Under the pieces are notes generated by a model, which saw only the letters and a list, made by a program, of their open reading frames with translations, was not told where the DNA came from and did not search any database. A program made the position numbers and the translations under genes. This document shows, in pieces, positions 5,295 through 7,806 of a stretch of 7,806 nucleotides of DNA (positions within the stretch are counted from its first letter, which is position 1; the number at the start of each line of letters is the position of its first letter). This DNA comes from Verrucomicrobiota bacterium. GTDB lineage: Bacteria > Verrucomicrobiota > Verrucomicrobiia > Limisphaerales > UBA11358. The stretch lies in assembly GCA_021323835.1 (NCBI GenBank), contig JAJPKI010000348.1, forward strand, positions 1-7,806. The letters run 5' to 3'.

Positions 5295-5633
5295 ATGAAA
5301 AGCAATCAACCATCTGAAAACGATAAATCGCTTCGCAAAGTTTTGAGCGAATGGCGGACGGATGCCGCATTGCCTCCGCGCTTTCAAGAGCAGGTTTGGG
5401 AACGAATCGCCAGTGCGGAAGCGGCGCATCAGCCAAGTTTATTTGCAACTGTGCGATGGCTGGCTGCGTTATTGATGCGGCCTTCGGTGGCGACTGCTTA
5501 CGCGATGATTTTACTTTTGATTGGAATTACGGCCGGCTGCCAACAAGGCCAAACAAAATCGGAAAGCATCAAATCGCAATTGCAAACGCGCTACGTTCAA
5601 ATGGTTGACCCTTATCAAACTCCGCGCCGATGA
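5295..5633 (+). CDS. Single-pass membrane protein, candidate CnrY-like anti-sigma factor
   Basis: A 112-residue protein with about 60 N-terminal cytoplasmic-type residues, one transmembrane helix (about 64-81, SVATAYAMILLLIGITAG) and about 30 residues expected outside. The N-terminal part contains LRKVLSEWRTDAALPPRF followed by an amphipathic stretch (QEQVWERIASAEA); I recall the LREWR...LPPRF type sequence from Verrucomicrobiota proteins next to metal sensors. The C-terminal RYVQMVDPY also looks conserved. There is no HxxxCxxC zinc motif of ZAS anti-sigma factors. Topology, size and the overlapping metal-sensor gene resemble CnrY, the membrane anti-sigma factor of CnrYXH, but this is inferred from architecture. 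No sigma factor gene is in the window. The stop codon overlaps the next start (ATGA, 5630-5633), indicating coupling. Cys82 after the helix is not a lipoprotein site, because the helix is internal. Confidence 0.75.
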   Translation: MKSNQPSENDKSLRKVLSEWRTDAALPPRFQEQVWERIASAEAAHQPSLFATVRWLAALLMRPSVATAYAMILLLIGITAGCQQGQTKSESIKSQLQTRYVQMVDPYQTPRR

Positions 5634-6100
5634 AACGTTCGCTGTTCATTTTGATTGGTGGATTGATGCTGGCCGTTGCTGGTTTCGTTTCGACCTATGC
5701 GTTTGCGACTGCTCCGCAACGTTCAGCGGAACATAATTCCCAGCCCGAATTGGTTTGGCTCAAACAGCAATATCAGCTTTCCGACGAGCAATACGCGCGC
5801 ATTTGTGAATTATATGCAGCCTATCACCCCAAGTGCGTGGAAATGTGCCATGAGATTGATGCGCAAAATGCGCGGCTGCAATCATTGCTCGCAAAAACTA
5901 ATGTTGTGACGCCGGAAATTAAATCGGCATTAGCCGATGCCGCGCAATTGCGCGCCAAGTGCGAAGCAAATATGATGAGCCATTTTTATCAAGTCAGTCA
6001 GGTCATGCCATCTGACCAAGGCAAACGCTATTTGGCATGGATGCAAAAAGAGACTTTAATTCCGTCACCAATGTCCGAAAATCAAACAACAACAAAATAA
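5630..6100 (+). CDS. Periplasmic heavy-metal sensor/resistance protein (CnrX/CzcI/ZraP-like)
   Basis: A 156-residue protein with an N-terminal anchor or signal (SLFILIGGLMLAVAGFVSTY), so it is probably membrane-tethered and facing the periplasm. The rest is predicted helical, in the style of the Metal_resist family (CnrX, CzcI, ZraP): PELVWLKQQYQLSDEQYARI, a second helix with potential ligands His66, Cys69, Met72, Cys73 and His74 (HPKC-x-x-MCH), and a third with Cys111, Met115, Met116 and His118. Cys59 is also present. The Cys/Met/His-rich set suggests a soft metal such as copper or silver rather than the His/Glu set described for nickel/cobalt CnrX; that is inference. It overlaps the upstream anti-sigma-like gene by four bases and is followed after 2 bp by the HMBD gene. 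In CnrYX-type pairs the sensor holds the anti-sigma factor until metal binds. Confidence 0.85.
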   Translation: MKRSLFILIGGLMLAVAGFVSTYAFATAPQRSAEHNSQPELVWLKQQYQLSDEQYARICELYAAYHPKCVEMCHEIDAQNARLQSLLAKTNVVTPEIKSALADAAQLRAKCEANMMSHFYQVSQVMPSDQGKRYLAWMQKETLIPSPMSENQTTTK

Positions 6101-6102
6101 CC

Positions 6103-6579
6103 ATGCCTGCTAAAGAACCCATGAAATTAAAAGCCGTTCTGCTCGTCGCTGCCATCGTCGCCTTGATTGCTGGCGCAATTACTTATCAAGCCCTTTCGCA
6201 AAACTCGACGGGAAAGAAAATTCTTTATTACACCTGTTCCATGCACCCATCCGTTAAATCGGACAAGCCGGGTTCATGTCCGCAGTGCGGCATGGCGCTT
6301 GAGCCGGTCTATGGCAACGACGATGCGACGACCAATGCGCCATCCGGCACGACCAACAACGCAGCGGCAAGTGACACCAAGGCGACGCCATATCCGCTCA
6401 CAACTTGTGTAGTCTCCGGCGAAAAGCTCGGCGAGATGGGCGCGCCCATCGTGTTTGTTTATACGAACAATGGTGAGAACCAAGAGGTCAAGTTCTGTTG
6501 CCCGATGTGCAAACCGAAGTTTCTCGCCGACCCGGACAAATACATGAAAACCATCAAGGACGCTGAAGCTAAAAAATAA
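6103..6579 (+). CDS. Membrane-anchored HMBD plus YHS-like metal-binding protein
   Basis: A 158-residue protein with an N-terminal hydrophobic segment (about 10-31) that anchors or exports it. Residues 42-68 form a heavy-metal-binding domain: YYTCSMHPSV, then PGSCPQCGMALEP, with ligand candidates Cys45, Met47, His48, Cys59, Cys62 and Met64. This module is known from CusB-type fusion proteins and copper ATPases, where it handles Cu(I) or Ag(I). After a Thr/Asn/Ala-rich linker (about 72-95), residues 97-151 resemble a YHS/TRASH-type unit: CVVSGEKLGEMG, then KFCCPMCKPKFLADPDKYM, with Cys102, Cys132, Cys133 and Cys136. No fusion-protein hairpin or pump domain is present, so it looks like a stand-alone metal carrier. 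ATG 6103 is used; ATG 6121 is equally possible, and neither has a ribosome binding site. It is probably co-transcribed with the sensor gene. Confidence 0.85.
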   Translation: MPAKEPMKLKAVLLVAAIVALIAGAITYQALSQNSTGKKILYYTCSMHPSVKSDKPGSCPQCGMALEPVYGNDDATTNAPSGTTNNAAASDTKATPYPLTTCVVSGEKLGEMGAPIVFVYTNNGENQEVKFCCPMCKPKFLADPDKYMKTIKDAEAKK

Positions 6580-6614
6580 TTTGCAATCGGCGTCGCATCG
6601 GTAAAACTCAAGTT

Positions 6615-6953
6615 GTGAAAAGGGTGGTAGCCATATTGTCCTGCCTGCTGTTTGTGGGACAGGCGTTTGCGGTGCAACCGACATCGAATTGCACGGCGCA
6701 AACAGTTAGCGCCTGCACCCATTGTTGCGGCAATATGAAATGTTGCGCTTCGATGCCCAATCGCAACTCGCAGCCCCCAACGGCTCCGGCGCGCACGATT
6801 TCGCAAAATCAATTTTTCATTCTTGCTTTGACGGCGTTGGCATGGAGTCCGGCGCCGCTTGAATCAACGCATCAAAATTTTCTGTCCGCTAATTTTTCCT
6901 CAACGGCCAACGCAGTTCCCATTTTTCAGCGGGACTGTGCCATCCTCATCTGA
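6615..6953 (+). CDS. Small secreted Cys-rich protein
   Basis: A 112-residue protein starting at a GTG (no in-frame ATG gives a signal peptide). The N-terminus KRVVAILSCLLFVGQAFA is a good signal peptide with cleavage after residue 19. The mature N-terminal part is cysteine-rich: Cys26, Cys34, Cys37, Cys38, Cys43 and Cys44, arranged CTHCCGNMKCC with His36 and Met41, which suits binding of a soft metal. A Pro/Ala-rich linker follows, then a mildly hydrophobic stretch (NQFFILALTALAWSP) and a C-terminal end RDCAILI. I recall short proteins of this style, ending near R-(D/N)-C-x-L-I, before TolC-type genes in Verrucomicrobiota, but I know no family name. It sits 35 bp after the HMBD gene and 85 bp before the efflux gene. 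A periplasmic metal chaperone is a reasonable guess, unproven. Confidence 0.68.
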   Translation: MKRVVAILSCLLFVGQAFAVQPTSNCTAQTVSACTHCCGNMKCCASMPNRNSQPPTAPARTISQNQFFILALTALAWSPAPLESTHQNFLSANFSSTANAVPIFQRDCAILI

Positions 6954-6979
6954 CTTGGCGTTCCTCGCGCCCGTAGTGT

Positions 6980-7014
6980 GCCCATGAATAAAATCCGTGG
7001 GCGAATTGTAATTC
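6980..7014. repeat. Hairpin and adjacent palindrome upstream of the efflux gene
   Basis: GCCCATG (6980-6986) pairs with CGTGGGC read across 6996-7002 (seven pairs, one G/T) around a 9-nt loop. Directly after it, GAATT-GT-AATTC (7003-7014) is a perfect palindrome, followed by a short T-rich stretch. The first could be a weak terminator or leader hairpin and the second a regulator site; both lie in the 85-bp gap before the efflux gene. Confidence 0.35.
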
Positions 7015-7038
7015 TGTTTTGTTAATCCGTGAAAAATT

Positions 7039-7806
7039 ATGAAGCCAATTTTATATCCAATTTTATTTGTTGTTGCCGGCCTTATCCAACTGCAAGGCCG
7101 TGCGGAAGCGCCGTCGTCGCGGACCAACATTGTCATCACGAGCGATTTTATCCGTCGCTTGATGGATGAGGCGGCGACAAATAATCCCGCGCTGCTGGCC
7201 GCGCAATCCAGAACCAAATCTTCGGAAGCGAATGTTGCTTCCGTGCGTGTTTGGGATGACCCGATGTTCACCGTTGGCGGAAGTGTTTTCAGTTCCCAAG
7301 GATTTGCTGCCTCTGAACAAGGCGATTTGAGCTATGGCATTTCCGAAAAATTACCATTGTGGGGAAAACCATCGCTCAACCGAAAAGCCGCAACAGCGGA
7401 GGCCTCCATGCGTCACGCGGATTTGGATTTTCGTTCTCAACAATTGCAACGTGACATCACGAAACAACTTCTTGAAACCGCGTTGGCGCAGCGCGTCGTG
7501 GAAATCGGCGAACAGGATTTAGCCTGGCTTAAAACCACGGCCAACGCCGTCGAATCAAAATACCGCGCCGGACAAGCGGATGCAGCGGATGCGCTGCAAA
7601 TTGAAAATCAGGTTGCTTTGCGCGCTGATCAACTCCAGACCGACCGGCATGAAATCGCGCATGAATGGTTTGCGCTGAATCGCCTGCTTAACCGCGACGT
7701 CACTTCGTCGTGGCCGCCGTTGCAATTACCTCCGGTTGCATCGCCTGTGCCGTTCAGCGCAAAACTTTTGGCACTGGCATTAACGAATGAGCCGCAACTT
7801 AAAGTC
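7039..7806 (+). CDS. TolC/CusC-type outer-membrane efflux protein, N-terminal part
   Basis: The frame is open from ATG 7039 to the end of the window (256 codons, no stop), so the gene continues outside. The N-terminus ILYPILFVVAGLIQLQGRAEA is a signal peptide. The first outer-membrane-efflux repeat follows: LMDEAATNNPALLAAQSRTK (helix entering the barrel), DDPMFTVGGSVFSS and YGISEKLPLWGK (beta-strand region), then long helices with KYRAGQADAADALQIENQVA, the usual K-Y-x-x-G motif before the return helix. A second repeat begins at LLALALTNEPQLKV at the window edge. Such proteins form trimeric exit ducts for RND or ABC pumps. The preceding metal-binding genes make a heavy-metal RND system (Cus/Czc-like) the most likely partner, expected downstream. 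No lipobox Cys is seen, unlike CusC itself. Confidence 0.88.
   Translation, partial: MKPILYPILFVVAGLIQLQGRAEAPSSRTNIVITSDFIRRLMDEAATNNPALLAAQSRTKSSEANVASVRVWDDPMFTVGGSVFSSQGFAASEQGDLSYGISEKLPLWGKPSLNRKAATAEASMRHADLDFRSQQLQRDITKQLLETALAQRVVEIGEQDLAWLKTTANAVESKYRAGQADAADALQIENQVALRADQLQTDRHEIAHEWFALNRLLNRDVTSSWPPLQLPPVASPVPFSAKLLALALTNEPQLKV

Noticed and set aside
5013..5448. Two minus-strand frames of 130-140 codons across the repeat-protein and anti-sigma-like genes
   Set aside because: They run through the 10-bp hairpin and lack domains; the + strand genes have signal peptide, repeats and coupled overlap.
5295..5633. Lipoprotein reading of ITAGC (Cys82)
   Set aside because: The hydrophobic helix is about 60 residues from the N-terminus, so it is an internal transmembrane segment rather than a lipoprotein signal.
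6274..6812. Minus-strand frames of 117-136 codons opposite the HMBD and Cys-rich genes
   Set aside because: Shadows of + strand genes with clear metal-binding motifs.
6955..6975. Second possible GG-N10-GC element near 6957
   Set aside because: Only the GG and GC spacing fits; the flanking bases do not match TGGCAC or TTGC.
1..7806. CRISPR array, insertion sequence or rRNA
   Set aside because: No regularly spaced repeats, transposase motifs or rRNA signatures were seen on either strand.

Overview
The window looks like chromosomal DNA of a Verrucomicrobiota bacterium, possibly of the Pedosphaerales/Limisphaerales group. This rests on remembered similarity of protein style (the IMP dehydrogenase N-terminus, the stand-alone receiver protein, the small metal-locus proteins), not on a database search, so treat it as a moderate guess. 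No start codon in the window has a convincing Shine-Dalgarno sequence.

Left part (1-3298) is housekeeping. The C-terminal end of the acetolactate synthase small subunit (ilvN) reads rightward into the window and stops one base short of the stop codon of guaB (IMP dehydrogenase), which reads leftward. guaB is the last gene of a leftward run: galE (UDP-glucose 4-epimerase), a stand-alone receiver-domain protein, guaB. The intergenic DNA right of galE holds a candidate sigma70-type promoter, two phased heptamers upstream of it, and a strong imperfect hairpin that would lie in the galE leader.

Middle (3299-3935): a complete tRNA-Cys(GCA) gene with encoded CCA and a good promoter, followed by about 310 bp without a recognisable gene. 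That stretch holds a long frame open without an ATG start, a perfect 9-bp inverted repeat, and just before the next gene a GG-N10-GC element that closely matches a sigma54 promoter.

Right part (3936-7806) is a rightward series that looks like a heavy-metal (probably copper/silver-type) handling locus: a secreted two-lobe retropepsin-like aspartic protease, a small secreted protein with two copies of a 29-residue repeat plus a degenerate third, a membrane protein resembling a CnrY-like anti-sigma factor, an overlapping CnrX/CzcI-like periplasmic metal sensor, a membrane-anchored protein combining a heavy-metal-binding domain (YTC-MHP...CPxCGM) with a YHS-like Cys cluster, a small secreted Cys-rich protein, and the start of a TolC/CusC-type outer-membrane efflux protein that runs off the window. 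The RND pump and membrane-fusion subunits would be expected downstream. The first two genes are linked to the metal genes only by orientation and proximity. The small, poorly characterised secreted proteins and the missing sigma factor are the most interesting part.
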